64,000 bases of DNA from positions 2,046,001 through 2,110,000 of the forward strand of contig NZ_CP059569.1 of NCBI RefSeq assembly GCF_014054985.1. The letters run 5' to 3'. Every line of letters begins with the position of its first letter. Position 1 is the first letter of the stretch. The translations under genes were made by a program, and so were the position numbers. Positions 33,544 through 43,564 of this stretch are shown one piece after another. The notes under the pieces were generated by a model, which saw only the letters and a list, made by a program, of their open reading frames with translations, had not been told where the DNA came from and did no database searches. This DNA comes from Kingella oralis (GTDB taxonomy: Bacteria > Pseudomonadota > Gammaproteobacteria > Burkholderiales > Neisseriaceae).

Positions 33544-36288
33544 ATGCTAACCAAAATCGCCAAAAAAATCTTCGGTAGCCGCAACGACCGATTGCTCAAA
33601 CACTACCGAAAAATCGTCGCCAAAATTAACAGCTTGGAAGCAGAAACCAAAGCGCTAAGCGACGAGCAACTGCAAGCCAAAACCGCAGAATTCAAACACC
33701 GCCTTGCCAATGGTGAAACGCTTGACGACATCCTGCCCGAAGCATTCGCCGTGTGCCGCGAAGCCTCCGTGCGCGTGCTGGGCATGCGCCATTTTGACGT
33801 TCAGCTCATCGGAGGCATGGTGCTGCACGACGGCAAAATCGCCGAAATGCGCACAGGTGAAGGCAAAACCCTCGTCGGCACGCTTCCCGTTTATCTCAAC
33901 GCCCTGTCGGGCAAAGGCGCGCACGTTGTAACCGTGAACGACTACCTTGCCGAGCGCGACGCAGGCATCATGCGCCCGCTCTACAACTTCCTCGGATTGA
34001 GCGTGGGCGTTATTCTGAGCAATATGGATTCATTCCACCGCCAACAAGCCTACGGCAGCGACATCACCTACGGCACGAACAACGAATTCGGCTTTGACTA
34101 CCTGCGCGACAACATGGTGGACGACATCTACAACAAAGTCCAACGCGAGCTCAACTTCGCCGTGGTGGACGAAGTGGACAGCATCCTGATTGACGAAGCG
34201 CGCACGCCGCTGATTATTTCGGGGCAGGCCAACGACAACGTTGAGCTGTACCAAATCATGAACCAAGTGCCCGCTCATCTCACGCCGCAAGAAAAAGAAG
34301 ACAGCCCCGAAGGCGACTATTGGGTGGACGAGAAAAATATGCAAGTGGTGCTGTCCGAGCAAGGGCACGAACACGCCGAGCAAATCTTGACGCAACTGGG
34401 CTTGCTGCAAGAAAACGAATCGCTTTACGCCTCAAACAACATCATGCTGATGCATCATCTGATGGCGGCATTGCGCGCCCACACGCTCTTCCATCGTGAT
34501 CAACATTATGTAGTGAAACCCAACGAAGAAGGGCAGCCTGAAATCGTGATTGTGGACGAACACACAGGACGCTTGATGGACGGGCGGCGCTGGTCAGACG
34601 GCTTGCACCAAGCGGTAGAGGCCAAAGAAGGCGTGGAAGTGCAAAAGGAAAACCAAACCCTTGCTAGCATCACCTTCCAAAACTACTTCCGCCTATACAC
34701 CAAACTATCGGGCATGACTGGCACGGCAGACACCGAAGCCTACGAATTCCAATCCATCTACGGCTTGGAAACCGTCATCATCCCCACCAACAAGCCCATC
34801 CAACGCAAAGACTTCAACGACCAAATCTTCCGCACCGCCGAAGAAAAATACGAAGCCGTTGTCAAAGACATCAAAGACTGCTACGAGCGCGGGCAGCCCG
34901 TGTTGGTGGGCACGACCACAATTGAAAACTCCGAACTCGTGTCGCATTTGCTCAAACGCGAAGGCTTGCCGCACAACGTATTGAACGCCAAAGAACACGA
35001 GCGCGAAGCCCTGATTGTCGCCCAAGCAGGCAAACCCAAAATGATTACCGTCGCCACCAACATGGCAGGTCGCGGTACAGACATCGTGTTGGGCGGCAAC
35101 GTGCAACACCAAGCCGATGCCATCCGCGCCGACGAATCGCTTACAGACGAGCAAAAACAAGCGCAAATTCAAGCCTTGGAAGACTCGTGGGAAGCCGGAC
35201 ACCAAGCCGTGGTGGACGCAGGCGGCTTGCACATCATCGGCACGGAACGCCACGAAAGCCGCCGTATCGACAACCAGCTGCGCGGACGCGCCGGGCGGCA
35301 AGGCGACCCGGGTTCAAGCCGCTTCTACCTGTCGTTTGAAGACCCGCTATTGCGCCTGTTTGCGCTTGACCGCGCCGCCGCCATCCTCAATCGCCTTGCG
35401 CCCGAACCGGGCGTGGCGATTGAAGCCAACATTTTGACGCGCCAAATTGAAAACGCCCAACGCAAAGTGGAAGGGCGCAACTTTGATATGCGTAAACAAG
35501 TGTTGGAATACGACGATGTTGCCAACGACCAACGCCGCGTGCTGTACCATCAACGCAACGAGATTCTGGGCAACAAAGACATCAGCGAAATGCTGCAAGA
35601 ATGGCGCGCCACCGTGATTGGCGGCATCGTGGATATGTACATGCCCGCCGACAGCATGGAAGAGCAATGGGACATCCCCGCCATGATGGCGAAATTGGCA
35701 GGCGAGTTTAACGTTCATGTGGACGTTTCAGGCTGGCTCAAAGAAGACAACACGCTGGAAAACGAAGAGGTGAAAGAGCGCGTGTTGGCGCAAGTGGATG
35801 CTGAATACCAAGCCAAAAAAGACTTGGTGGGCGATGAAGTGTTTAGCAACTTCGAGCGCAGCGTTGTGTTGCAAGTGGTGGATACGCAATGGCGCGAGCA
35901 CCTTGCCGCCATGGATTACTTACGCCAAGGCATCGGCTTGCGCGGCTACGCGCAAAAAGACCCGAAACAGGAATACAAGCGCGAAGCCTTTGCCATGTTC
36001 CAAAACCTGTGGAACAACATCCAATACAACGCCACATCCATTTTGGTGAGCGCACAAATCCAACCGCACCAACCCGAGCCAGAAACCATCAGGCAGCCTG
36101 AAAACGCTGCGCCCCAAGCATGGTCAAACGTGGAAAATGGTGCATTTGACCCCGCCAACCCCACCGAAGAAGACAAACAATTCTTCCCCGATGCGCTTGA
36201 AGCGCGTGGCATCGCCGTCCATCGCAACGACCCTTGCCCTTGCGGCAGCGGCTTGAAATACAAGCAATGCCATGGGCGGTTGGTATAA
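33544..36288 (+). CDS. secA: Preprotein translocase ATPase SecA
   Basis: 914 residues. The motor of Sec export. Walker A (RTGEGKTLV) and the DEAD-like Walker B (VDEVDSILIDEAR) are in NBD1; TNMAGRGTDI and GRAGRQGDPG belong to NBD2. The C-terminus has the zinc-binding CPCGSGLKYKQCH motif that contacts SecB and lipid. A DUS in the C-terminal linker reads IRQPENA. AAAGGAAACC precedes the ATG, and TAGAATCCGCCCC lies about 60 bases upstream as a -10 candidate. Confidence 0.98.
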   Translation: MLTKIAKKIFGSRNDRLLKHYRKIVAKINSLEAETKALSDEQLQAKTAEFKHRLANGETLDDILPEAFAVCREASVRVLGMRHFDVQLIGGMVLHDGKIAEMRTGEGKTLVGTLPVYLNALSGKGAHVVTVNDYLAERDAGIMRPLYNFLGLSVGVILSNMDSFHRQQAYGSDITYGTNNEFGFDYLRDNMVDDIYNKVQRELNFAVVDEVDSILIDEARTPLIISGQANDNVELYQIMNQVPAHLTPQEKEDSPEGDYWVDEKNMQVVLSEQGHEHAEQILTQLGLLQENESLYASNNIMLMHHLMAALRAHTLFHRDQHYVVKPNEEGQPEIVIVDEHTGRLMDGRRWSDGLHQAVEAKEGVEVQKENQTLASITFQNYFRLYTKLSGMTGTADTEAYEFQSIYGLETVIIPTNKPIQRKDFNDQIFRTAEEKYEAVVKDIKDCYERGQPVLVGTTTIENSELVSHLLKREGLPHNVLNAKEHEREALIVAQAGKPKMITVATNMAGRGTDIVLGGNVQHQADAIRADESLTDEQKQAQIQALEDSWEAGHQAVVDAGGLHIIGTERHESRRIDNQLRGRAGRQGDPGSSRFYLSFEDPLLRLFALDRAAAILNRLAPEPGVAIEANILTRQIENAQRKVEGRNFDMRKQVLEYDDVANDQRRVLYHQRNEILGNKDISEMLQEWRATVIGGIVDMYMPADSMEEQWDIPAMMAKLAGEFNVHVDVSGWLKEDNTLENEEVKERVLAQVDAEYQAKKDLVGDEVFSNFERSVVLQVVDTQWREHLAAMDYLRQGIGLRGYAQKDPKQEYKREAFAMFQNLWNNIQYNATSILVSAQIQPHQPEPETIRQPENAAPQAWSNVENGAFDPANPTEEDKQFFPDALEARGIAVHRNDPCPCGSGLKYKQCHGRLV

Positions 36289-36317
36289 AACATTGGTGTA
36301 AAAACATCGCTGATTGG

Positions 36318-36394
36318 TTTTCAGGCTGCCTATGCTGATTGGACAGCATAGGCAGCCTGAAAATGAACCACCCCCAAAGTTTTCGCTTTGGGGG
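36318..36394 (+). terminator. DUS pair plus classical terminator after secA
   Basis: A DUS pair at about 36318-36364 is followed by ACCCCCAAAG-TTTTCG-CTTTGGGGGT with a T-rich tail (36369-36394), a strong rho-independent terminator. Confidence 0.85.
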
Positions 36395-36464
36395 TTTGTT
36401 TTGCGTTTTATTGAAATGCCCTGCCCTATGTTGAACCACGTTTCAGGCTGCCGCAAATAAGCCA

Positions 36465-36500
36465 ATAAAAAAGCCACCCCAAAAGGGCAGCTTTCTGTTT
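36465..36500 (-). terminator. Terminator of the atp operon
   Basis: On the minus strand AAGCTGCCC-TTTT-GGGGTGGCTT is followed by TTTTATTGG, just behind the atpC stop. The stem has a few mismatches. Confidence 0.65.
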
Positions 36501-36506
36501 TTTGGA

Positions 36507-36938
36507 TTAATCTTTATGTATTCGCAAATAATCCAACGTTTTCAATTCCGCAATAGCAACCGCTAATGCCGCATGTGCTTTGGCTTGTGCTTCATCGTCA
36601 TTAGACTGTTTCGCATGAGCCAACCGTTCTTGCGCCGCACGTTTCGCCTCTTCGGCGCGCGCCGTATCCAGCTCGGTACTGCGCACAGCAATATCCGCCA
36701 GCACCATCACTTTATCGGGCTGCACTTCCAAGATTCCGCCCGACACGGCAACCAACACTTCTTCATTAGAATCAGGCACGGTTAAACGCAAAGCACCTGG
36801 GCGAACCAAGCTCATGATTGGCTCGTGTCGCGGATAAATGCCAAGCTCGCCGCTCACGGTTGGCACAACCACAAAGCTGGCTTCGCCGGAGTAGATGTGC
36901 TCTTCGTTGCTGACTACTTCTACGCGCATGACACTCAT
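36507..36938 (-). CDS. atpC: F1Fo ATP synthase subunit epsilon
   Basis: 143 residues from MSVMRVEVVSNEEHIYSG. Another ATG six bases upstream sits directly on the AAGGAG site, so the second start is better spaced and matches Neisseria AtpC. N-terminal beta sandwich (GELGIYPRHEPI, VSGGILEVQP), C-terminal helical hairpin ending ELKTLDYLRIHKD. It couples rotation and inhibits ATP hydrolysis. Last gene of the atp operon. Confidence 0.96.
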   Translation of the reverse strand: MSVMRVEVVSNEEHIYSGEASFVVVPTVSGELGIYPRHEPIMSLVRPGALRLTVPDSNEEVLVAVSGGILEVQPDKVMVLADIAVRSTELDTARAEEAKRAAQERLAHAKQSNDDEAQAKAHAALAVAIAELKTLDYLRIHKD

Positions 36939-36948
36939 GCCCATCTCC

Positions 36949-38346
36949 TTAATTTAAGGTTTTTGCTTTCTCAACAGCTTCTTCAATACCGCCCACCATG
37001 TAGAACGCTTGTTCAGGCAAGTGGTCGTATTCGCCATTCAGAATGGCCTTAAAGCCAGCAATCGTATCGCGCAAAGAAACATATTTGCCAGGCGAACCGG
37101 TAAACACTTCGGCAACGTGGAATGGTTGAGACAAGAAGCGTTGGATTTTACGCGCACGCGCCACAGTCAATTTATCTTCGTCAGACAGCTCATCCATACC
37201 CAAAATGGCGATAATATCGCGCAATTCTTTGTATTTTTGCAGCGTTGCCTGCACACCACGCGCCACATCGTAATGCTCTTGACCCAATACCATGGGGTCA
37301 AGCTGGCGCGAAGTGGAATCCAAGGGGTCAACCGCAGGATAAATACCCAAAGATGCAATATCACGGCTCAACACAACCGTTGCATCCAAGTGGGCGAAAG
37401 TTGTCGCAGGAGACGGGTCGGTTAAGTCATCGGCGGGAACATACACGGCTTGGATAGAAGTAATCGAACCTGTCTGCGTGGAGGTAATACGTTCTTGCAA
37501 ACGACCCATTTCTTCCGCCAATGTAGGCTGATAACCCACCGCAGAAGGCATACGACCCAGCAGCGCAGATACTTCGGTGCCCGCCAACGTGTAGCGATAA
37601 ATATTGTCCACAAAGAACAGCACATCGCGGCCTTTGCCTGTTTCGTCTTTTTCATCGCGGAAGTATTCCGCCATAGTCAAACCAGTCAAAGCAACGCGCA
37701 AACGGTTGCCAGGCGGCTCATTCATCTGACCGTACACCATCGCCACTTTGTCTAACACGTTAGACTCTTTCATCTCGTGGTAGAAGTCATTGCCCTCGCG
37801 AGTGCGCTCACCTACGCCGGCAAATACAGACAAACCACTATGCGCTTTGGCAATGTTGTTAATCAATTCCATCATATTAACGGTTTTGCCTACGCCCGCA
37901 CCGCCAAACAAGCCCACTTTACCGCCTTTGGCAAACGGACAAAGCAAGTCAATCACTTTGATGCCTGTTTCCAACAATTCTGTTGCGCTGGATAGCTCAT
38001 CAAATTTAGGGGCGATTTGGTGAATGGCGCGCGTGTGGCTCGCATCAATGGCACCCGCCTCATCCACCGGTTTGCCCAATACATCCACAATACGTCCCAA
38101 CGTGGCAGTACCCACAGGCACAGTAATAGGCGCGCCCGTATTTTCTACCGCATAACCACGTTTCAAACCATCTGTTGCGCCCATCGCAATGGTCCGCACG
38201 ATGCCGTCGCCCAGTTGCTGTTGCACTTCAAGTGTCAAATCAACGTCAACCAGTTTCAACGCATCATAAATATGGGGGATGGCATCGCGTGGAAACTCCA
38301 CGTCTACCACAGCACCAATAATTTGTACGATTTTGCCTTGGCTCAT
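36949..38346 (-). CDS. atpD: F1Fo ATP synthase subunit beta
   Basis: 465 residues, the catalytic subunit. Walker A GGAGVGKTV, the catalytic glutamate region GVGERTREGND, and ALTGLTMAEYFRDE are intact, as is the DELSDEDK motif that meets subunit gamma. Standard length. Lies between atpG and atpC. Confidence 0.98.
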   Translation of the reverse strand: MSQGKIVQIIGAVVDVEFPRDAIPHIYDALKLVDVDLTLEVQQQLGDGIVRTIAMGATDGLKRGYAVENTGAPITVPVGTATLGRIVDVLGKPVDEAGAIDASHTRAIHQIAPKFDELSSATELLETGIKVIDLLCPFAKGGKVGLFGGAGVGKTVNMMELINNIAKAHSGLSVFAGVGERTREGNDFYHEMKESNVLDKVAMVYGQMNEPPGNRLRVALTGLTMAEYFRDEKDETGKGRDVLFFVDNIYRYTLAGTEVSALLGRMPSAVGYQPTLAEEMGRLQERITSTQTGSITSIQAVYVPADDLTDPSPATTFAHLDATVVLSRDIASLGIYPAVDPLDSTSRQLDPMVLGQEHYDVARGVQATLQKYKELRDIIAILGMDELSDEDKLTVARARKIQRFLSQPFHVAEVFTGSPGKYVSLRDTIAGFKAILNGEYDHLPEQAFYMVGGIEEAVEKAKTLN

Positions 38347-38385
38347 TATCGTATCCTAACTTTGTTCGGGCATTTTCAGGCTGCC

Positions 38386-39258
38386 TTATACGGCTGCTGC
38401 ACCTGCCACAATTTCTGACAATTCTGTAGTAATCGCCGCTTGGCGCGATTTGTTGTACACCAAGCGAAGCTCTTTAATGGCATTGGCTGCATTATCGGTA
38501 GCAGCTTTCATGGCCACCATCCGCGCAGCCTGTTCTGCCGCCATATTCTCGCTCAATGCCTCATAAACCACAGACTCTAAATAGCGTCTAACCAAATATT
38601 CCAACACAGCAACCGGGCTTGGCTCATAGTGATAATCCCAGTTTCGTTGCTGGTTATCATCTTCATTAAACACAGCTTCACCAATTGGCAACAAAATCTC
38701 TGAATGCGGCTCTTGCTTCATGGTGTTCACAAAATAAGAACTCACCAAATGGATAACATCCAATTCGTGCTGTTCATAACGGCGGAAAATCTCCGTTAGC
38801 GCACCCAGCATGGTTTCCATTTTAGGCGTATCGCCCAAATTGGTTACGCTCGCAATCACATTCAAGCCGATACGTTGGCAAGCCAACAAGCCTTTGCTGC
38901 CTAGGCATACAATTTCAACATCAATGCCTTGGTCTTGATATTCCTGAACCTGTGCAAAGAATTTTTTCAGAACATTTGCATTTAAGCCACCGCACAAACC
39001 TTTGTCTGTTGTAATCAGAATAAAACCAACACGTTGTTTAGTTTTATGCTCTTCCAACAGTTTGATGCCGTGATCCGCTTGCGTTTGCGCCAAGCGATTC
39101 ATCACCAAGCGGACGGTATCCGCATAGGGACGCGCAAGGCGCATACGTTCTTGAGTCTTCCGCATTTTAGAGGTCGATACCATTTGCATCGCGCGTGTGA
39201 TTTTTTGCGTATTCTGCACACTGCGAATTTTGGTAAGAATCTCTTTTCCAACTGCCAT
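38386..39258 (-). CDS. atpG: F1Fo ATP synthase subunit gamma
   Basis: 290 residues. The N-terminal helix (EILTKIRSVQNTQKITRAM) and the C-terminal helix (AATDNAANAIKELRLVYNKS) form the coiled coil of the rotor; TTDKGLCGGLN is the conserved loop. Normal length. A DUS falls between this gene and atpD. Confidence 0.97.
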   Translation of the reverse strand: MAVGKEILTKIRSVQNTQKITRAMQMVSTSKMRKTQERMRLARPYADTVRLVMNRLAQTQADHGIKLLEEHKTKQRVGFILITTDKGLCGGLNANVLKKFFAQVQEYQDQGIDVEIVCLGSKGLLACQRIGLNVIASVTNLGDTPKMETMLGALTEIFRRYEQHELDVIHLVSSYFVNTMKQEPHSEILLPIGEAVFNEDDNQQRNWDYHYEPSPVAVLEYLVRRYLESVVYEALSENMAAEQAARMVAMKAATDNAANAIKELRLVYNKSRQAAITTELSEIVAGAAAV

Positions 39259-39283
39259 TTTAAGACTCCCTCTTCACCTATTT

Positions 39284-40831
39284 TCAGGCTGCATAGCTAT
39301 ATGATGTTTTGAAAGTTTTCATTGCCCCTTCCAAAACTTGTTCGCTTTCATTGGACAATGCGCCTGATTCATTGATTGTATTCAATGTATCAGGATGTTG
39401 CGTGCGAACATAATTCAAAAACTCAGCCTCAAAAGCCAATGCTTTGTTAACAGGAACGTCTGAATACGAGCCGTTGTTGATTGCCCATAAAGTCAAAGCC
39501 ATTTCAGCAGTGCTCAAAGTGTTGAATTGTTTTTGTTTCATCAATTCAGTAACCACTTCACCGTGTTGCAATTGTTTGCGTGTAGCTTCATCCAAGTCAG
39601 AGGCAAATTGAGCAAACGCTGCCAGCTCACGATATTGAGCCAATGCCAAACGAATACCACCACCCAGTTTTTTGATAACTTTGGTTTGTGCTGCACCACC
39701 CACACGGGATACCGAAATACCGGCGTTGATAGCAGGACGGATACCTGAGTTAAACAAGTCAGTTTCCAAGAAAATCTGGCCATCGGTAATGGAGATAACG
39801 TTAGTCGGCACAAATGCAGACACGTCGCCCGCTTGTGTTTCAATAATAGGCAAGGCAGTCAAAGAACCTGTTTTACCTTTTACTTCTCCATTGGTTAGCT
39901 TTTCAACCTCGTCTGCATTGATACGCGCAGCACGTTCTAGCAGGCGAGAGTGCAAATAGAATACATCGCCGGGATATGCTTCGCGACCAGGCGGACGACG
40001 CAACAACAGGGAGATTTGACGATAAGCAACCGCTTGTTTAGACAAATCATCATAAACAATCAAGGCATCCTCACCACGGTCGCGGAAGTATTCACCCATG
40101 GTGCAGCCTGAATAAGGCGCAATGTATTGCAATGCTGCAGCTTCTGATGCCGTAGCTGCCACAACAATGGTGTGTTCCATTGCGCCATGTTGTTCTAACT
40201 GACGCACAACGTTAGCAACAGAAGATGCTTTTTGCCCCACTGCCACATAAATACAAATCACACCCGTATCTTTTTGGTTCACAATCGCGTCTAGCGCAAC
40301 GGCTGTCTTACCTGTTTGACGGTCGCCAATAATCAATTCACGCTGACCGCGACCAATCGGCACCATGGAGTCAATTGCTTTCAAACCTGTTTGCATAGGT
40401 TGATCAACAGATTTGCGCGCAATCACGCCCGGTGCAATTTTCTCAATCGGCGCAGTTAATGTTGCATTGATTGGACCTTTACCATCAATTGGCTGACCCA
40501 ATGCGTTCACAACGCGACCAACCAACTCGCGACCAATTGGCACTTCCAAGATACGACCGGTGCATTTGACTTCGTCGCCTTCTTTGATATGCTCATATTC
40601 GCCCAGCACCACAGCACCAACCGAATCGCGCTCCAAGTTCATCGCCAAACCAAATGTATTACTGGGGAACTCCAACATTTCCCCTTGCATCACATCAGAC
40701 AAGCCATAAACACGCACGATACCGTCAGTAACCGAAATAACTGTACCACGCGTTTTTTCTTCGGCACGCGTGTTCAATTTTTCAATTTTAGCCTTCAGCA
40801 AATCGCTGATTTCAGCAGGATTAATCTGCAT
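39284..40831 (-). CDS. atpA: F1Fo ATP synthase subunit alpha
   Basis: 515 residues. It binds nucleotide without hydrolysing it. GDRQTGKTA is the P loop; RPGREAYPGDVFYLHSRLLE and the arginine finger region (ISVSRVGGAAQ) are conserved. Normal length. It starts nine bases after atpH. Confidence 0.98.
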   Translation of the reverse strand: MQINPAEISDLLKAKIEKLNTRAEEKTRGTVISVTDGIVRVYGLSDVMQGEMLEFPSNTFGLAMNLERDSVGAVVLGEYEHIKEGDEVKCTGRILEVPIGRELVGRVVNALGQPIDGKGPINATLTAPIEKIAPGVIARKSVDQPMQTGLKAIDSMVPIGRGQRELIIGDRQTGKTAVALDAIVNQKDTGVICIYVAVGQKASSVANVVRQLEQHGAMEHTIVVAATASEAAALQYIAPYSGCTMGEYFRDRGEDALIVYDDLSKQAVAYRQISLLLRRPPGREAYPGDVFYLHSRLLERAARINADEVEKLTNGEVKGKTGSLTALPIIETQAGDVSAFVPTNVISITDGQIFLETDLFNSGIRPAINAGISVSRVGGAAQTKVIKKLGGGIRLALAQYRELAAFAQFASDLDEATRKQLQHGEVVTELMKQKQFNTLSTAEMALTLWAINNGSYSDVPVNKALAFEAEFLNYVRTQHPDTLNTINESGALSNESEQVLEGAMKTFKTSYSYAA

Positions 40832-40840
40832 GAAATCCTC

Positions 40841-41389
40841 CTAATTTGTCAGAGTCGTATACAGATTTTGCAATTTACCCTGTATAGACAAATCTAATAT
40901 TTTGTCGCCCACAACCACTTTCACCCCACCAATTAATTCTGGTTCGGTAACAAATGTGGCTTGCAAACCAACATGAAAATGCTGCTCCAAATCACTAATG
41001 ATTTTGGCACGCTGACCTTCGCTCTTAACATCATAAGCAGTGTAAACAATCGCTTGCTTGGTATTGTTTCTTGCCAAAACAAGCGTTTTGTATTGTTCAA
41101 AAATTTCAGGCAGCACAGCCAAGCGCTTCTCAGCCGCGACCACATTAATGAAATTTTTAAACTCGGCACTTCTCACCGCTTCGCAACCGTCTAACAATTT
41201 AACCAGTTGCAATGCTTTTTCCGAATCGTTTAAATCAACTGAACCAATTAAGCTAGCTACTTTGGGCTGCTGCACCAGCCAAGCCAGTTGTTCCAACCCG
41301 CCAAGCCATAGATCAAATTGCTCTTTTTCTTGAGCTAATTCAAACACAGCTTTTGCATAAGGACGAGCAACAGTTGCATACTCTATCAT
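40841..41389 (-). CDS. atpH: F1Fo ATP synthase subunit delta
   Basis: 182 residues, near the family length. ATVARPYAKAVFELA opens the N-terminal six-helix domain that binds alpha; the C-terminal PELIGGVKVVVGDKILDLSIQGKL contacts subunit b. The start has a somewhat distant CAGGAG site. Four bases separate it from atpF. Confidence 0.95.
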   Translation of the reverse strand: MIEYATVARPYAKAVFELAQEKEQFDLWLGGLEQLAWLVQQPKVASLIGSVDLNDSEKALQLVKLLDGCEAVRSAEFKNFINVVAAEKRLAVLPEIFEQYKTLVLARNNTKQAIVYTAYDVKSEGQRAKIISDLEQHFHVGLQATFVTEPELIGGVKVVVGDKILDLSIQGKLQNLYTTLTN

Positions 41390-41393
41390 AAGG

Positions 41394-41864
41394 TTACAGC
41401 TCCTGTTTTAAGGCACCCAACATTTGAGCATGCTGTTTTTCATCCACTTCGCGACGCAAAATAGACTCAGCACCTTTTACAGCCAAAGCCGCCACCTGCT
41501 CACGCAATGCTTCGCGCGCACGGTTAATTTCTTGCTCGGCGTTTGTTTTTGCTTGCTCGGTGATACTGGCTGCTTCGGTTATGGCTTGCGCTTTGGCATC
41601 TTCCACAATTTGCGCAGCGCGTTTTTCAGCGTTGGCTACGATTTCAGAAACTTGATTGCGACCTTCGGTTAAGAGCTCTGCAACTTTCTTTTCAGCCTGC
41701 TCAAAATCGCTTTTTCCGCGCTCGGCAGCAGCCAAGCCTTCTGCGATTTTATCAGCGCGTTCATCCAATGCTTTTGCGATAGGTGGCCATACAAATTTGA
41801 CGGTAAACAGACACAAAAGCAAAAAGACAATGACTTCCGCAATTAAGGTTGCATTTAAATTCAC
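41394..41864 (-). CDS. atpF: F1Fo ATP synthase subunit b (GTG start)
   Basis: 156 residues if translation starts at the GTG at 41862-41864, giving (M)NLNATLIAEVIVFLLLCLFT; this matches the length and N-terminus of Neisseria AtpF. The frame is open further upstream but adds a non-conserved basic tail. One membrane helix, then a long helical stalk (EKKVAELLTEGRNQVSEIV) to the C-terminus. Peripheral stalk that holds F1 still. Confidence 0.93.
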   Translation of the reverse strand: MNLNATLIAEVIVFLLLCLFTVKFVWPPIAKALDERADKIAEGLAAAERGKSDFEQAEKKVAELLTEGRNQVSEIVANAEKRAAQIVEDAKAQAITEAASITEQAKTNAEQEINRAREALREQVAALAVKGAESILRREVDEKQHAQMLGALKQEL

Positions 41865-41915
41865 TTTACCTGCCCTCTTGTAAGGGTTAATCAAACAAAT
41901 CGGACGCTGCTTTTA

Positions 41916-42152
41916 TTATGCAGCACCGAAAGGATTAACAAAGGCAAACAACAAGGCAATCGCAACACCAATCAAGAATGCAGCATCAATCAAACCCGCA
42001 ATCAAGAACAATTTGGTTTGCAATGGACCAATCAATTCAGGCTGGCGCGCAGAAGATTCCAAATATTTAGAACCCACCATAGCGATACCAATTGATGCAC
42101 CCAAGGCACCCAAGGCAACGATTAAACCACATGCGATAGCAATTAAGCCCAT
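41916..42152 (-). CDS. atpE: F1Fo ATP synthase subunit c
   Basis: 78 residues from MGLIAIACGL. Two membrane helices with the conserved polar loop ARQPEL; Asp56 in GLIDAAFLIG is the proton carrier in helix 2. The longer upstream frame is not part of the protein. Forms the rotor ring. Confidence 0.97.
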   Translation of the reverse strand: MGLIAIACGLIVALGALGASIGIAMVGSKYLESSARQPELIGPLQTKLFLIAGLIDAAFLIGVAIALLFAFVNPFGAA

Positions 42153-42192
42153 AGTTACTACTCCTATTGATAAAAACAACGAAAAGAAAAGG

Positions 42193-43059
42193 TTAATGAT
42201 GGTCGTGCGCCTGCCCAATATAGACAAAAGCCAACGCCATAAAAATAAATGCCTGCAAGGTAATCACAAGAATATGGAAGATTGCCCATGCCAAGCCCGC
42301 AATAATATGGAACACGAACAACACAGGGTCAATCAAACTCACGCTGCCCGTTGATGCCCAAGCACCGCCCAGCAACGCAATCAGCAAGAACACCAATTCG
42401 CCCGCATACATATTGCCAAACAACCGCATGCCATGCGAAACAGTTTTAGACAAAAATTCCATGATATTTAACAGCAAATTGGCGGGCGCAAGTTTCGCAC
42501 CAAATGGTGCAGAAACCAATTCATGCCCCCAGCCACGCAATGTTTTGATTTTGATGCTGTAATAGATGCACATCAGCAAAACGCCGATGGCGATTGCCAA
42601 AGTAACGTTTAAATCTGCGGTAGGCACAACGCGTAATAGCGCGTGATGTTCGGCGGTCATGCCCTGAAACGCACGCGGTAACGCATCCACAGGCAGCATA
42701 TCCATGGCGTTCATCAGGAAAATCCACACGAATAGCGTTAAACCCACAGGAGCGACAACTTTGCGCGATTCTTCATTGGGGATGATGCTTTTGCACATAT
42801 CGTCCACAAATTCAAACAGAATTTCTACGGCAGCCTGAAAACGTCCTGGCACACCTGATGTGGCACGTTGCGCAGCGCGATAAAGCAGATAACTGCCCAC
42901 CACGCCCAAAAGAATAGAGAAAAACAGCGAATCAATATTGATAAACGAGAAGTCGGCGATATTTTTTAGCCCTTGCCCTTCGGTTACATCAGACAAACTT
43001 GTTAAGTTTTGTAAGTGGTGCTTGATGTAATCGGCAGCGGTCATAGATTCACTTGCCAT
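42193..43059 (-). CDS. atpB: F1Fo ATP synthase subunit a
   Basis: 288 residues, five to six helices. The essential arginine lies in SKTVSHGMRLFGNMYAGE, and the C-terminal helix ends FVYIGQAHDHH. It forms the proton half-channels against the c ring. The start overlaps the end of atpI by 11 bases. Confidence 0.97.
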   Translation of the reverse strand: MASESMTAADYIKHHLQNLTSLSDVTEGQGLKNIADFSFINIDSLFFSILLGVVGSYLLYRAAQRATSGVPGRFQAAVEILFEFVDDMCKSIIPNEESRKVVAPVGLTLFVWIFLMNAMDMLPVDALPRAFQGMTAEHHALLRVVPTADLNVTLAIAIGVLLMCIYYSIKIKTLRGWGHELVSAPFGAKLAPANLLLNIMEFLSKTVSHGMRLFGNMYAGELVFLLIALLGGAWASTGSVSLIDPVLFVFHIIAGLAWAIFHILVITLQAFIFMALAFVYIGQAHDHH

Positions 43060-43396
43060 AACGATGAACTCTCAAAAATAATAATAAAACCAAATGACTA
43101 ACGCTTAACAAGCCGATAAAGTAGGGCAAAAACCGTATTTCGCGATAGAACGCGAATGATGCCAACATTAGAGCCAACGCCAGTATTATTTTTAAACTTT
43201 CCGACAGGATAAACCCCAAGCCTGCCCACTCCAGCGAGCGTGAAAAATTTAAAATTAACACCGAAAAAAACGTAGGCAGCAAATAAGAAAAACCGCCCAA
43301 ACACAAGGATAAGGCAGCCTGAAAACCGCCAACGGCATACGCAATCAAGCTGCATGCAGCGGTTACAACCAATTGGATGCCAACTATTTTGAACAT
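43049..43396 (-). CDS. atpI: ATP synthase accessory protein I
   Basis: 115 residues from MFKIVGIQLVVTAACSL with four hydrophobic helices, the AtpI layout. AtpI helps c-ring assembly. It is the first gene of the operon order atpI-B-E-F-H-A-G-D-C. A DUS inside the gene reads GGFQAAL. Confidence 0.88.
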   Translation of the reverse strand: MFKIVGIQLVVTAACSLIAYAVGGFQAALSLCLGGFSYLLPTFFSVLILNFSRSLEWAGLGFILSESLKIILALALMLASFAFYREIRFLPYFIGLLSVSHLVLLLFLRVHRYGK

Positions 43397-43505
43397 ACTT
43401 TGCTTATTATTCGCTGCGTTACAGAGTAGTGCAATGTAATCAAATTGCGAAGAAGTGTCAAGCCGAATTAACAAACTGCCTGATGCGGCAGCATAAGTAT
43501 TTTTG

Positions 43506-43553
43506 CGTTTTCAGGCTGCCTCTGCGCAATGACACAGAGGCAGCCTGAAAACG
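43506..43553. terminator. Long DUS-pair hairpin downstream of metQ
   Basis: CGTTTTCAGGCTGCCTCTG and its exact complement flank a short loop, giving a 19-base perfect stem just behind the metQ stop and upstream of atpI. Confidence 0.75.
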
Positions 43554-43564
43554 GATGGAGCGGA